Assembly: GCA_966211965.1 (NCBI GenBank)
Contig: CBIHON010000005.1
Location: 124,001-188,000 of the forward strand
Reading direction: 5' to 3'
DNA from: CBIHON01 sp966211965
GTDB taxonomy: Bacteria; Pseudomonadota; Gammaproteobacteria; Burkholderiales; Burkholderiaceae_D
DNA: 64,000 nt
Below, one piece after another: positions 37,278 to 46,012 of this stretch. The notes under the pieces are model-generated. The model was not told the origin of the DNA and searched no databases. It worked only from the letters and a program-made list of their open reading frames with translations. Position 1 is the first letter of the stretch, and each line of letters opens with the position of its first letter. A program made the position numbers and the translations under genes.

Positions 37278-37385
37278 GGGTAAGAGTTTTTCGCAGCCCT
37301 TTGCAAAAATTGCTCTGCCTCCTCTGATCAGGAAATGGACGGGTCAGAGTTTTCGCGAAGTTTTTGAGAAATTACTTTGACCCTC
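37278..37385. repeat. Tandem pair of REP-like palindromic elements, pair 2
   Basis: Two diverged copies (about 37278-37325 and 37340-37385) of the element at 28011-28126. They read GGGTAAGAGTTTTTCGC and GGGTCAGAGTTTTCGCG, with TTGCTCTGCCTCCTC and TTACTTTGACCCTC at their 3' arms. Spacing between copies (62 bp) nearly equals that of the first pair (65 bp). The second copy ends 13 bp before the start codon at 37399. Confidence 0.78.
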
Positions 37386-37398
37386 TTTGACTGGAAAT

Positions 37399-37791
37399 AT
37401 GGAACATCAGCAATCAGCTTCTTCCAATGTAAATCCCAGCCTTATATCCGGCGTGATAGCGATTGCTAAAAACCTCTCCGGGTTGTTCGTGAGCCGCATC
37501 GAACTTGCCGCGCTCGAATTCTCGGAAGTGCGAGGCAACTTCATGAAGCTTGCCCTGATTTACGGGCTGGGGATCGTTGCCGTCTGGTTTGCCGTGGCCT
37601 ACTGGACGGTCCTGGCGGTATTCCTGAGTTGGGACGCGCTGGGATGGAAGATCCTGCTGATCATCGCCGTGCTGTTTACAGTGCTGGCGCTCGGTTTATT
37701 CAGATATGCGCGCTCCATGCTCGAACAGGGCAAGCTGTCGATGCCAACTACTTTGGCTGAATTGCGCAATGACCGTGATGCCTTGCTTTGA
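37399..37791 (+). CDS. YqjE/phage-holin-family-III-like membrane protein
   Basis: The 130-residue protein has two strong membrane spans (LALIYGLGIVAVWFAVAYWTVL; ILLIIAVLFTVLALGLFRYA). An amphipathic N-terminal part, AKNLSGLFVSRIELAALEFSEVR, is the pattern of YqjE and holin superfamily III proteins. It lies between DUF883 and YqjK-like genes. It is probably an inner-membrane partner of the DUF883 protein rather than a true holin. The insertion of REP-like repeats has separated it from its upstream partner. Confidence 0.85.
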   Translation: MEHQQSASSNVNPSLISGVIAIAKNLSGLFVSRIELAALEFSEVRGNFMKLALIYGLGIVAVWFAVAYWTVLAVFLSWDALGWKILLIIAVLFTVLALGLFRYARSMLEQGKLSMPTTLAELRNDRDALL

Positions 37792-37799
37792 GGTGCTGA

Positions 37800-38207
37800 A
37801 TGCCGAATCAGACAGAGTATGAATCCCGCTTGCCGCTGGCCCGGCGCAAGGAAATTCTTTTGGCGAAGGGCGCCGTGTATCGGTCCGCTCTGAGCAGCGC
37901 AAAGAATGCCGTGCAGGCGAAATTGCAAGCCGAATCCCTAGCCCAAAGCATTATCCGTAACCTCGCGATTGCCGCCTTTGGCGCCCTGAAGAGCCGCGGC
38001 ACACTGGGCGGTATCGGCTTGCGAACCGTGGTTCCGCTGATCGCGGGCGGGTTTTCCGTTTTGAAAAAAGTGCGTCTTAAACCGGTACTGCGTGGTGCGT
38101 TGCTCGCCGGTGCGGTCGGCGTCGCCGCCGGTTTCATGGTCAAAAGGAAAAAGGCCAGGGATGCTGCGCGTCAAGCAAGCGGCCAGTCAAGTTACTTAGG
38201 ACACTAG
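37800..38207 (+). CDS. YqjK-like protein, stop codon formed at a MITE end
   Basis: The 135-residue protein (LARRKEILLAKGAVYRSALSSAKNAVQ ... GALLAGAVGVAAGFMVKRKKAR) has a basic N-terminal half and a hydrophobic Ala/Gly-rich segment near residues 98-113. It fits the third position of yqjDEK-type operons. Its TAG stop (38205-38207) is the first three bases of a 176-bp MITE, so the last residues may differ from the ancestral protein. It starts 8 bp after the preceding stop. Confidence 0.78.
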   Translation: MPNQTEYESRLPLARRKEILLAKGAVYRSALSSAKNAVQAKLQAESLAQSIIRNLAIAAFGALKSRGTLGGIGLRTVVPLIAGGFSVLKKVRLKPVLRGALLAGAVGVAAGFMVKRKKARDAARQASGQSSYLGH

Positions 38208-38380
38208 TGCTGAGACGCATAAATTTCGAAACATAAAAGTGTGCCTTGCCGCGCCCTACGTCGCCTCGCCGGCCGCGTTGGAATCCTCGCGATAGGCCAG
38301 CTATCGCTGCGGTTCGCGCCTGGTTTGACGCAACAATTCATCACTTTTATTTGTTTCGAAATTGATGAGCCTCAGCACTA
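38205..38380. mobile_element. 176-bp MITE (family B)
   Basis: The element is bounded by TA and has terminal inverted repeats: TAGTGCTGAG at the left and CTCAGCACTA at the right. The repeat continues inward as an imperfect palindrome (ATTTCGAAACATAAAAGTG against CACTTTTATTTGTTTCGAAAT). The interior is GC-rich and codes for nothing. It is unrelated to family A apart from the TA ends. Confidence 0.82.
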
Positions 38381-38420
38381 GGTAAAAATCAAGCTCGCTT
38401 CACAAACAAAAACACAAACA

Positions 38421-38452
38421 AAAAAAGCCGACCCACAGGTCGGCTTTTTTTG
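38421..38452. terminator. Bidirectional rho-independent terminator
   Basis: AAAAAAGCCGACC and GGTCGGCTTTTTT form a stem with a short CACA loop. It serves the minus-strand cytochrome gene ending at 38468 and probably also plus-strand transcripts from the YqjK side. Confidence 0.9.
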
Positions 38453-38467
38453 TGAAGTGCACCGCGC

Positions 38468-39013
38468 CTACTTGGCGGATGCAGAAGCCGCAGCAGCAGG
38501 TGCCGCCTTTACTTCAGGTTCCTTGAACTTGGCGCCGGCTTGATTCGCCATGTAGACCACGGCGCGGGCGACTTCGACATTGTCCAGATCAGGGTTACCG
38601 CCTTTTGCCGGCATCGCGCGCACGCCGCTGATCGCGTTTGCCACCAGCTTGTCGTAGCCTTGCGCAATGCGCGCAGACCAGGCGCCTGCGTCCCCGAGCT
38701 TCGGTGCGCCGGCAGCGCCGCTTCCATGGCATGCGGCGCAGGTCGCTTTATAAACTTCTTCGCCACTCAGCAATTGTTTTGGGGCGTTGACGTCTTTCAG
38801 CACAAAGCCTTCATCCGCCACAGGTTTGATGCGCTCGGCGATGGCTTCGGGAGTCTGAGCGCCGGAACCGGCACCGACTTGGCGCGTACCGGTGACATAT
38901 TGCACCAGCAGCACGATGACGACGATCGGGACGAGAAAGGCCGCAATCACCGCAACGATCAGTTGCTTGGGTGTCTTGATAGCGGATTCGTGTTCGTTGT
39001 GTGCTTCGCTCAT
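38468..39013 (-). CDS. Membrane-anchored c-type cytochrome (cytochrome c5 family)
   Basis: The 181-residue protein has an N-terminal membrane anchor (LIVAVIAAFLVPIVVIVLLVQYV) and one heme c site, CAACHGSG. The methionine ligand is likely in GVRAMPAKGGNPDL. The C-terminal tail is Ala-rich. It matches c5-type cytochromes of betaproteobacteria that feed terminal oxidases. GAGGG ahead of 39013 supports this start. Confidence 0.9.
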   Translation of the reverse strand: MSEAHNEHESAIKTPKQLIVAVIAAFLVPIVVIVLLVQYVTGTRQVGAGSGAQTPEAIAERIKPVADEGFVLKDVNAPKQLLSGEEVYKATCAACHGSGAAGAPKLGDAGAWSARIAQGYDKLVANAISGVRAMPAKGGNPDLDNVEVARAVVYMANQAGAKFKEPEVKAAPAAAASASAK

Positions 39014-39215
39014 TATTCCCTCAATGCAAATTTCGAAACTTGTGGGAGGCCGGGGCGTTGATAAGGCTTCGATTCCGCGTGTTGCGGCGCAACACCTTGC
39101 CAAAACTCTTGATTATAGATGTAAAGCGTTTGATTTGGAATGGAAAATCGCCGTTTTGCATGGACGGCAAGGCAGAAAAACGGTATCCTGCTTGCCTTCG
39201 CATCTTTCATCTCAT

Positions 39216-39291
39216 GCGGCTGTAGCTCAGTGGATAGAGTATTGGCCTCCGAAGCCAAGGGTCGTGGGTTCGATCCCCGCCAGCCGCACCA
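39216..39291 (+). tRNA. tRNA-Arg (anticodon CCG)
   Basis: Acceptor GCGGCTG pairs with CAGCCGC. D-arm, anticodon stem TTGGC/GCCAA with loop CTCCGAA (anticodon CCG), T-loop GTTCGAT and encoded CCA are all present. Confidence 0.96.
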
Positions 39292-39321
39292 ATTCCCCCT
39301 TTTTGCACTCGCGCGAGTTTG

Positions 39322-40800
39322 TCAGCGCCAAGCCTTATGCAAAGCTCGTACTGCCGCGGCAATGGCGGCCTTGTCCACACCGCCGAACCCCAACACCAAA
39401 CCGCCTTGATCGGCGGCAGGCCTTGATTTCGGCAGCCAAAAGCGATTCAGGGGATCGATCTCCACACCCGCTTGCGCGGCGGCGGCAATCAACTCGCGCT
39501 CGTTCTTTTGCGTTGGAACCCGGACCGTCACGTGCAGCCCGGCTGCGATTTCCGGCAACTCCAGGCCGCCCGGCCGCAACCTGTCCCACTCCGCCAGCAG
39601 CGTGTCGCGCCGGGTGCGGCTGGCGCGGCGCATTCTACGCACATGGCGCTGGAAATGCCCTTGTGCGATAAATTCCGCCATCACCGACTGGTCGGCGGCC
39701 GAGGAATGCCGATCGTAATGCGAGCGCAGCATGGTCAACGGCCCCGTCAGCACAGGAGGTGCGACGATATAGCCCAGGCGCAGGCCGGGGAAAGCGATTT
39801 TCGAAAACGTGCCGATATACAGCACTCGCCCGCTGCGGTCGAGCGAAGCCAGCAAAGCCAGCGGCGTGCCGTTGTAACGATACTCGCCATCGTAATCGTC
39901 TTCCAGCACGAAGCCTTTGCCGGATTCCGCCCAGGCCAGCAATTCCAGCCGCCGTGCCAGCGATAGCGTCGCGCCGCCAGGATATTGGTGAGACGGCGTG
40001 GTGTACACCAGCCGCACATTGCGCTCTGCGGCGAGTTGATCCGTGACCAAACCTTCTTCATCGACCGCGATGCCGGTCACCGTTGCGCCGGCCAGGCGCA
40101 ATGCGTTCGCTGCGCGCGGGTAGCCTGGATTTTCTATTGCTGCTTTGGCGCCGGGGTCGAGCAGCAATTGGGTACACAGGAACACTGCCTGCTGCGCACC
40201 CGAGGTGATCACGATCTGCGTCGGTTCGCACACCAGGCCGCGCGCGTTGCGCAAATAACCGGCGATCATTTCGCGCAGCCTGATGTCGCCGCCGGGATCG
40301 CCATAGCTGATGCGATTTTGCGGCGCACGGCGCCAGAAATCCGCCTGCAAGCGCGCCCACACCGCGCTTGGGAACAAGTCCAGCGCCGGTACGCCCAGCC
40401 GGAATGCGCGCGGCGCACCGCCGTTCACGAGGGGAGCCGGCAGTGGCGCGAGTCCTTGGGCCAGTGCCGACAATTCCTTTATCGCCACCTGGCTTTTTCT
40501 GGCCGGCGCTTTGGGGATATCGGATGCCGGCGGCGCGACATACGTGCCGTCACCGACCCGCGCCAAGATATAGCCCTCCGCATACAGACGGTCGTAGGCG
40601 CGGATGACGGTGGTGCGCGATACCTGCAGCGCAAGAGCCAGTTCACGCGTAGTCGGCAGCTTGACCAGGCAATCGAGTTGCCCTGCCAGGATGCGGTCGC
40701 GCAGCACTTGATATAACTGATCGCTCAGGCCCTTGTCTCGCGCCAGCCTGATGCCGGTGAGATCGAAAGGGAAGGGCGACGGCACCGGGGTCTTTTTCAT
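39322..40800 (-). CDS. MocR/PdxR-type transcriptional regulator (GntR HTH plus aminotransferase-like domain)
   Basis: The 492-residue protein joins a GntR winged helix (LYQVLRDRILAGQLDCLVKLPTTRELALALQVSRTTVIRAYDRL) to a fold-type I PLP domain. The PLP domain includes ITSGAQQAVFLCTQLLLDPG, EDDYDGEYRY and GTFSKIAFPGLRLGY, where the Lys would bind PLP. MocR regulators typically sense PLP or an amino-compound and often control the divergent operon. Here that is the GNAT-RidA pair. An in-frame ATG at 40839 is a possible longer start. Confidence 0.9.
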   Translation of the reverse strand: MKKTPVPSPFPFDLTGIRLARDKGLSDQLYQVLRDRILAGQLDCLVKLPTTRELALALQVSRTTVIRAYDRLYAEGYILARVGDGTYVAPPASDIPKAPARKSQVAIKELSALAQGLAPLPAPLVNGGAPRAFRLGVPALDLFPSAVWARLQADFWRRAPQNRISYGDPGGDIRLREMIAGYLRNARGLVCEPTQIVITSGAQQAVFLCTQLLLDPGAKAAIENPGYPRAANALRLAGATVTGIAVDEEGLVTDQLAAERNVRLVYTTPSHQYPGGATLSLARRLELLAWAESGKGFVLEDDYDGEYRYNGTPLALLASLDRSGRVLYIGTFSKIAFPGLRLGYIVAPPVLTGPLTMLRSHYDRHSSAADQSVMAEFIAQGHFQRHVRRMRRASRTRRDTLLAEWDRLRPGGLELPEIAAGLHVTVRVPTQKNERELIAAAAQAGVEIDPLNRFWLPKSRPAADQGGLVLGFGGVDKAAIAAAVRALHKAWR

Positions 40801-40887
40801 TGGCTTTATGAAATTTTCCGAAATTGGACCTTTTATCATACCAATATCAAGATTATTCTGAACCCGTCAATACATCGGAGAGCCGGC
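40801..40887. promoter_or_regulatory. Divergent promoter/operator region of the MocR gene and GNAT operon
   Basis: The 87-bp intergenic region is AT-rich at its centre. ATTGG and CCAAT lie as an inverted pair at 40823-40845. This is the natural place for the MocR protein to bind both promoters. The specific operator is a guess. Confidence 0.4.
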
Positions 40888-41607
40888 ATGAGTACACAGA
40901 TAAACGCCTTCAACCAAGCCGTCGGGTTTCCCGTTCCCGGCTGGACTGCGCGTCCTTTTCCAGGAGCGACGCCGATGATCGGGCGCTACTGCCGGGTTGA
41001 GCCGCTCGATCCGGCGTGTCATGCAGAGGGCTTGTATGAAGCGAACAGTCTTGATGCGGTCGGAAAAAACTGGACTTATCTCTCTGCCGATGCGCCGGTC
41101 GATGCGCAAGCCTATCGCGCCTGGCTGGAAAAATTCAGCGGCAAGAGTGACCCGATGTTCCATGCCATTGTTGATCTGGCCGACGGCAAGCCGGCGGGCG
41201 TCGCCGCATTCCTGCGCATCGATCCGGCTTGCGGCGTGGCGGAAGTGGGCCACATCAATTTCTCGCCGCGCCTGCAACGCACGCGCGCCGCTACCGAAGC
41301 CATGTTCCTGATGATGTGCAGGATCTTCGATGAGCTCGGCTATCGCCGTTACGAATGGAAGTGCGACAGCCTGAACGCACCATCGCGTGCCGCAGCGTTG
41401 CGCTATGGATTTCAATTCGAAGGGATTTTCCGGCAGGCGTTGATTTACAAAGGCCGCAATCGCGATACCGCCTGGTTTTCGATGCTGGACAAGGAATGGC
41501 CGGCTGTCAAAGAAGCATTCGAGCGCTGGCTGGACGAGGCCAACTTCGATGCCGCCGGACGGCAAAAAGAGAGCCTTGGCCGCTTGATAGAGGCGGCGCG
41601 CAAATGA
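40888..41607 (+). CDS. GNAT-family N-acetyltransferase (RimJ/RimL-like)
   Basis: The 239-residue protein has the RimJ/RimL layout: MIGRYCRVEPLDPACHAEGLYEAN, VGHINFSPRLQRTRAATEAMFLMM (acetyl-CoA pyrophosphate loop region) and DSLNAPSRAAALRYGFQFEG. It should transfer an acetyl group to an amine or to a protein N-terminus. Divergent from the MocR regulator and followed 36 bp later by a RidA gene, it may detoxify an amino compound sensed by that regulator (inference). Confidence 0.88.
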   Translation: MSTQINAFNQAVGFPVPGWTARPFPGATPMIGRYCRVEPLDPACHAEGLYEANSLDAVGKNWTYLSADAPVDAQAYRAWLEKFSGKSDPMFHAIVDLADGKPAGVAAFLRIDPACGVAEVGHINFSPRLQRTRAATEAMFLMMCRIFDELGYRRYEWKCDSLNAPSRAAALRYGFQFEGIFRQALIYKGRNRDTAWFSMLDKEWPAVKEAFERWLDEANFDAAGRQKESLGRLIEAARK

Positions 41608-41643
41608 CACAGATTTTTTAAACTGAAAAGGGAGCAAGCATCC

Positions 41644-42123
41644 ATGACTGCAACAAGAGACACGCTATTCAAGCAAAAGCTCGAAGAGTTCGGAATCGAT
41701 TTCGAATCCGAATTCCGTGCCGGTGCAAACTATGAAGCCGCGGTCGAATACGACGGCGAAATCTACGTCAGCGGGCAGATACCCCGTGTTCGCGGCGTCA
41801 TTATGGTCACCGGCCGCGTCGGGCAGGAAACCACGCTGGAAGAGGGGCGTCGCGCCGCCCGGATTTCGGTCTTGCGAGCATTGTCGGTAATGCGCCAAAC
41901 GCTTGGCTCGCTGGATCGGGTAAGGAAGATTCTGCGGATGACGGTGTATGTGCAAAGCGCGGCTGACTTCACCCAGCAAAGCGAGGTGGCTGATGCTGCA
42001 TCCGACATCTTGTACGCGATATTTTCGCCGGACGGCGGCCATACCCGGACCTCGGTCGGGATTTATCAACTGCCTAAAAACGCGGCAGTGGAGCTCGACA
42101 TGATTGCTGCCATCTCGCCCTGA
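41644..42123 (+). CDS. RidA-family (YjgF/YER057c/UK114) protein
   Basis: The 159-residue protein shows the RidA pattern: YEAAVEYDGEIYVSGQIPRV, VGQETTLEEGRRAARISVLRALSVMRQTLGSLDRV and KILRMTVYVQSAADFTQQSEVADAASDIL. RidA proteins hydrolyse reactive enamine/imine intermediates from PLP enzymes; some subgroups lack the catalytic Arg. Its place next to a PLP-sensing regulator fits such a role. AAAGGGAGCAAGC precedes the ATG. Confidence 0.87.
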   Translation: MTATRDTLFKQKLEEFGIDFESEFRAGANYEAAVEYDGEIYVSGQIPRVRGVIMVTGRVGQETTLEEGRRAARISVLRALSVMRQTLGSLDRVRKILRMTVYVQSAADFTQQSEVADAASDILYAIFSPDGGHTRTSVGIYQLPKNAAVELDMIAAISP

Positions 42124-42302
42124 AACACGGCATCCTTGCCTGCATGTTATCGAGCCGCCGGCGGCTCGTTGAAGAGCTTAATATCTGGAAAAAACATGCA
42201 CCCCCGATATGCGCCACCCGATGTTTGTCAATATCGGTGCCGTTGAATGGAACCGGAAAACGGCCCTCTCTTTCAAATTTATTTGGCTTGAAGGAGACGG
42301 CA

Positions 42303-43265
42303 ATGAAAGCGAGAAAATTTCGGACATGGCTTATAGCCATTTGTCTCGGTTTGTTATTCGGCTTGGGGATGAGTCCCCTCTCGTATGCGCAGACAAGTTG
42401 TGAGCGCGACAAATGGACCGAGGTTCCCGGAGGCGGCATCACAACCGGTACCGCACCGGCAACGGCGGTGTTGGGCAATGACTTACACCTGTTCGTTATC
42501 GGCGGCACCGACCGGATTTATACCAACGTCTTTCGATCGGCCTCTGCGAATTGGAGCGGATGGAGCGAAGTGCCGGGTGGCGGCATTGCAGGTGGCAGTG
42601 GGCCTGCCGCAGTGGTGTATAGAGGCAATTTGCACTTGTTTATCATCAATGCGACCGGCCGCATCTATGCCAATATCTTGACGCCGGCAGGCTGGGGCGA
42701 GTGGAACGAAGTGCCTGGCGGCGGGATCGGCACGTATGGGCTTGCAGCGGCTACGTTTCAGCGTCTCGGTGCCTCTGACGAACTGGATCTCTTCGTTAGA
42801 GGCACCAATGGGGGCATATACACCAATACCTTGGCCGGAACCAGTTGGAGCGGCTGGAGCGAAGTGCCGGGAGGCGGGATTACCACGCATGGTCCTGCGG
42901 CGACGACGTTCGGCAGCCTCTACCTGTACGTTCGCGGGATCGGCGGCGGCGTATATGAAAACGCGCGGGATCTCTCTACCGGCGAGTGGGGCGCATGGCG
43001 GGAAGTGTCGGGCGGCGGAATTATCACTGCAGCGCCGGGCGCCGCGGCCGGCCACTTTGCCGGTATCTTGGTCGCGGTCAGGGGGCTGGGAAGCGGCATA
43101 TTCCAAAATCTGATAGGTCCCGGCAGCAGCGGGCAGTGGAGTGAACTGCCGGGGAACGGCCGCGCTGCCGCGACCGCCGGGCCGGCGGTGGTGGTCTACG
43201 CCGGGGCTTTTCACCTATTCGTAAGCGGCCCCGAAGATCGCATAATCTGCAGTCTGGCCAGATAG
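42303..43265 (+). CDS. Secreted six-repeat beta-propeller-like protein (possible lectin)
   Basis: The 320-residue product has a signal peptide (LIAICLGLLFGLGMSPLSYA). About six repeats of roughly 48 residues follow, each with W..W.EVPGGGI followed by GPA....LHLFV....IY.N. This pattern resembles PLL/tectonin-type beta-propeller lectins. It is exported to the periplasm or outside. GAAGGAGAC precedes the ATG at 42303. Carbohydrate binding is inference. Confidence 0.75.
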   Translation: MKARKFRTWLIAICLGLLFGLGMSPLSYAQTSCERDKWTEVPGGGITTGTAPATAVLGNDLHLFVIGGTDRIYTNVFRSASANWSGWSEVPGGGIAGGSGPAAVVYRGNLHLFIINATGRIYANILTPAGWGEWNEVPGGGIGTYGLAAATFQRLGASDELDLFVRGTNGGIYTNTLAGTSWSGWSEVPGGGITTHGPAATTFGSLYLYVRGIGGGVYENARDLSTGEWGAWREVSGGGIITAAPGAAAGHFAGILVAVRGLGSGIFQNLIGPGSSGQWSELPGNGRAAATAGPAVVVYAGAFHLFVSGPEDRIICSLAR

Positions 43266-43299
43266 ACAGTGTATGTACATGCTGCCGCGGCCGGGGAAA

Positions 43300-45261
43300 T
43301 CATTCGGTCTGCGGCTGCGCCAGTACCAGCAATCCGCTTGCCGTGTCCTTCGCATAATTGAGCAATTCAAAATTGCCCAGGTTGGCGCTGAGCACCAGGC
43401 GCCATCTTGCGCCGGCCCCAACGCTGGAGCCGATCAAGCTTTCCAGTTGCGCTGAAGTGAAGCTCAGCATCTGATTGGCGCCCAAGGTCGCTAGCGTCAC
43501 GTTTGATGCGATCTGGGCGCCGCTGTCGTCATAGGCATTGGCGATCAAGGAAGAGCTTTGCGCGGTGGTGTTGATGATGCGCAGCTCGGAAGTCGTGGTG
43601 GCATTGGCTGCGGGGTAGAGCAGGAAGGCATTGCGCGTGGTGGTGCCGGCTGTACTCGCCGCACGGTTGTCGGTCTGCGCCTGAGCCAGGTAAAGGTTGC
43701 CGTTGGATGGAATCTTGGTGTTGTCGATGATTTCGAAGGTCGGCAAGTTGGCCGTTACCACCAGCCGGTACTTGGCCGTGGCTGAACTCGGGCTGTAGCC
43801 CAAGGCCGTTTCGATCTGCTCCGATGTCAAGGCCAGGATCTGGTTGGATACGACCGTACCCAGCGTGCCGCTGCCAGCCACGTTGCCGGCCTCGTCGTAG
43901 GCGGTGGCGGTGACCGTGGCGCTGACGGCATTGGGGTTGACGATGCGCATCACGGTGGTGCTCGCGCTGCTGGTCGAGGGGTTCACCAGCAGCACGTTGC
44001 GGGTCGAGCTGGTGGCGGTCGAACTGGGGCGGTCATCGATTTGCCCCTGCACCAGCGCCAGGTTGCCAGTGGCGATGTCCTTGGTGAAGTTGATCAATTC
44101 CATGCTCGGCACATTGGCCGTAAATATCACGCGGTACTTCGCGGTCGGTGAAATCGGCGAAAATCCCAGGGCCGCTTCGATCTGGGCCGAAGTATAGGAC
44201 AGCATCTGGTGCGCATTGATGGTGCCCAGCGGCACGCTGCCTTGAGTGAAGAAATAGCCGTCCTCGTCGTACAGGCTGGCGCTGAGCGAACCTGACTGGC
44301 CGCTGGTATTGATGAGGCGCAGCACGTTGGTCTTGTTGGCGCTGGTCGATGAACTGATGAACCAGGCCGTGCGCGTCACGCTGCTTGCGGTGGCGCCGGT
44401 GCTGCGGTCGCCGTACTGCGCTTGCGACAGCGTCAGCGCACCGGTCGCGATGTCTTTTGTGCTGTTGATGAGCTGAAGGCCAGCCAGCGTTGCGGTAAAG
44501 TAGATCGAATACTTGGCGGTGGGCGCGCTGGGCGTGAAGCCGAGGAGGGTTTCTAGATTGGCCGAGGTAAACGTCACGCTCTGGTTGGCCGCGATGCTGC
44601 CGAGGCTGGCGCCGGCTGTTCCAAGTTGATTGCCGTTTTCATCGTATGCGGTGGCGGTCAGGGTTCCGCTGCTGCCGGTCGTGTTGATGAGGCGCACGAC
44701 GGAAGTCTTGTTGGTGCTGGTGGAGGCGTTGACGAAGAGCGCCTGGACCCTGGCAGTCACGCCGGGAATCGTGCCTGTGGCGCCGGCGAAATTGGTCGGC
44801 GAATTGACTGCGGTGACGCCGTTGCGTCCCAAGGAGGTCACGCCATCGCCTGGCAAGGCGGTGTAGGTTATGGTATCCACACCCGAAAAATTGACCGTGC
44901 CGTTCGACAACGGCAGGAAGCCGCTCGGAATCACATAATCAGGTGTGACGAGATGCAGATCAGCGAAGCCTTGGGTTGCAATCAAGAATTTTCGATTGGC
45001 CGAGTCGCCCGGCAAATCGGTCGTAAAATTATAGGTGCGTGTGGCACCGCCGGATTGGGAGGCAGTAATCGCGTGACCGCTCAGAAACTGCTGGCCGCCG
45101 GAAGTGGTCGTCAATTCAATGAATTGCACCGTACCGCTGGCGTTCGAGTAGATCTCGTTGATCTGCCACAAATGAAATGATGCGCTTGCCGTCTGGGCAA
45201 AGAGCAGGATGACGGTGAAGGCGGAACTACGTAGAATCCAGCGCAGGCAATTCGGCAACAT
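43300..45261 (-). CDS. Secreted protein with four ~110-residue repeats
   Basis: The 653-residue product has a signal peptide (ILRSSAFTVILLFAQTASA). An N-terminal domain (WQINEIYSNASGTVQFIELTT) resembles lamin-tail-type domains. Four repeats follow, each reading VxRxxNTxxxSGTLTATAYDExG, then LGSIxANQxLxFTSAQxExxLGFSP and TAKYRxxFTANLPxxELINxTKD. Composition is Ser/Thr/Ala-rich with few Cys. It is likely cell-surface or extracellular. Function unknown. It converges on the propeller-protein gene. Confidence 0.78.
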   Translation of the reverse strand: MLPNCLRWILRSSAFTVILLFAQTASASFHLWQINEIYSNASGTVQFIELTTTSGGQQFLSGHAITASQSGGATRTYNFTTDLPGDSANRKFLIATQGFADLHLVTPDYVIPSGFLPLSNGTVNFSGVDTITYTALPGDGVTSLGRNGVTAVNSPTNFAGATGTIPGVTARVQALFVNASTSTNKTSVVRLINTTGSSGTLTATAYDENGNQLGTAGASLGSIAANQSVTFTSANLETLLGFTPSAPTAKYSIYFTATLAGLQLINSTKDIATGALTLSQAQYGDRSTGATASSVTRTAWFISSSTSANKTNVLRLINTSGQSGSLSASLYDEDGYFFTQGSVPLGTINAHQMLSYTSAQIEAALGFSPISPTAKYRVIFTANVPSMELINFTKDIATGNLALVQGQIDDRPSSTATSSTRNVLLVNPSTSSASTTVMRIVNPNAVSATVTATAYDEAGNVAGSGTLGTVVSNQILALTSEQIETALGYSPSSATAKYRLVVTANLPTFEIIDNTKIPSNGNLYLAQAQTDNRAASTAGTTTRNAFLLYPAANATTTSELRIINTTAQSSSLIANAYDDSGAQIASNVTLATLGANQMLSFTSAQLESLIGSSVGAGARWRLVLSANLGNFELLNYAKDTASGLLVLAQPQTE

Positions 45262-45466
45262 GGCGGCTCCCAGTGCAGTGGCGGTACGACATATTACATC
45301 AGGGAAAGGCCGGGTCGCCATCCCATGCAACTGCCAAAATTTACCGGCAAACCGCTCTGGACGCTCTAGTCTGGTCTAGTCTGTAACAGCCAATTCGAAA
45401 GCGCCTGTCGCATGTTCGGCGCGCAGGGTATGCACCTTTCACTTCCAAATCGATTGTTACAGGCCA

Positions 45467-46012
45467 CTAATAGTTCAAGCCCTGCAACTGTATTCCCTGC
45501 TCGACGGCTCCGGACAATCCCAGCTGTTTGTACACGCGCTCCAGCGCCGCGCCGCGCCGCGGCACGCCGGCCGTAAAATTCTTTCCGTCGAGTCCGAAAA
45601 CCCTGCCCCATTCCTTGTTGGTGCCGGCGCATTCGGGCCGTTGCTCACTTTCGACGCAGGTATAGGCCAAGTAGATATACGGTGTACCCGATTCGGATTT
45701 GACGCAGGCCCAGCCGGTGGCGATCGCGTCCAGCACCGGGCCGTTCTTGACGAAGGGCTGCCGCATTGGTTTGCCGTCGTGCGGCAATTTTTTCGAGATG
45801 CCTTTACTGGGGTTGCTCAGTTGCAGCGTTTGCTTTTTACATTGAGTTTCCTGATCCGTAAAGCTCAGGCAACTCGATGTGGCGCGTACTTCCGCGTCGC
45901 CGCAAACCAGCTTGTCTTGCTCCTGCCGGATTGGCGGTGCTGCATTTTCAGCGGAGGCAAGCAGGGGCATCGCCAATGCCATGAGCGTCAAGCGCAAGCC
46001 GGGATTTTTCAT
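45467..46012 (-). CDS. Secreted Cys-rich protein paired with a muramidase (possible immunity protein)
   Basis: The 181-residue protein has a signal peptide (LRLTLMALAMPLLASA) and six cysteines in the mature part (KLVCG, SSCLS, TQCKK, WACVK, YTCVE, PECAG), so a disulphide-bonded periplasmic protein is expected. Its start overlaps the stop of the upstream muramidase gene by 4 bp, so the two are translated together. A periplasmic immunity or inhibitor role is inferred only from this pairing; I recognise no family. Confidence 0.68.
   Translation of the reverse strand: MKNPGLRLTLMALAMPLLASAENAAPPIRQEQDKLVCGDAEVRATSSCLSFTDQETQCKKQTLQLSNPSKGISKKLPHDGKPMRQPFVKNGPVLDAIATGWACVKSESGTPYIYLAYTCVESEQRPECAGTNKEWGRVFGLDGKNFTAGVPRRGAALERVYKQLGLSGAVEQGIQLQGLNY

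Noticed and set aside
37399..37791. Holin gene indicating a prophage
   Set aside because: The protein has holin-III/YqjE character, but it sits between DUF883 and YqjK-like genes, a normal chromosomal envelope operon, with no phage genes nearby.
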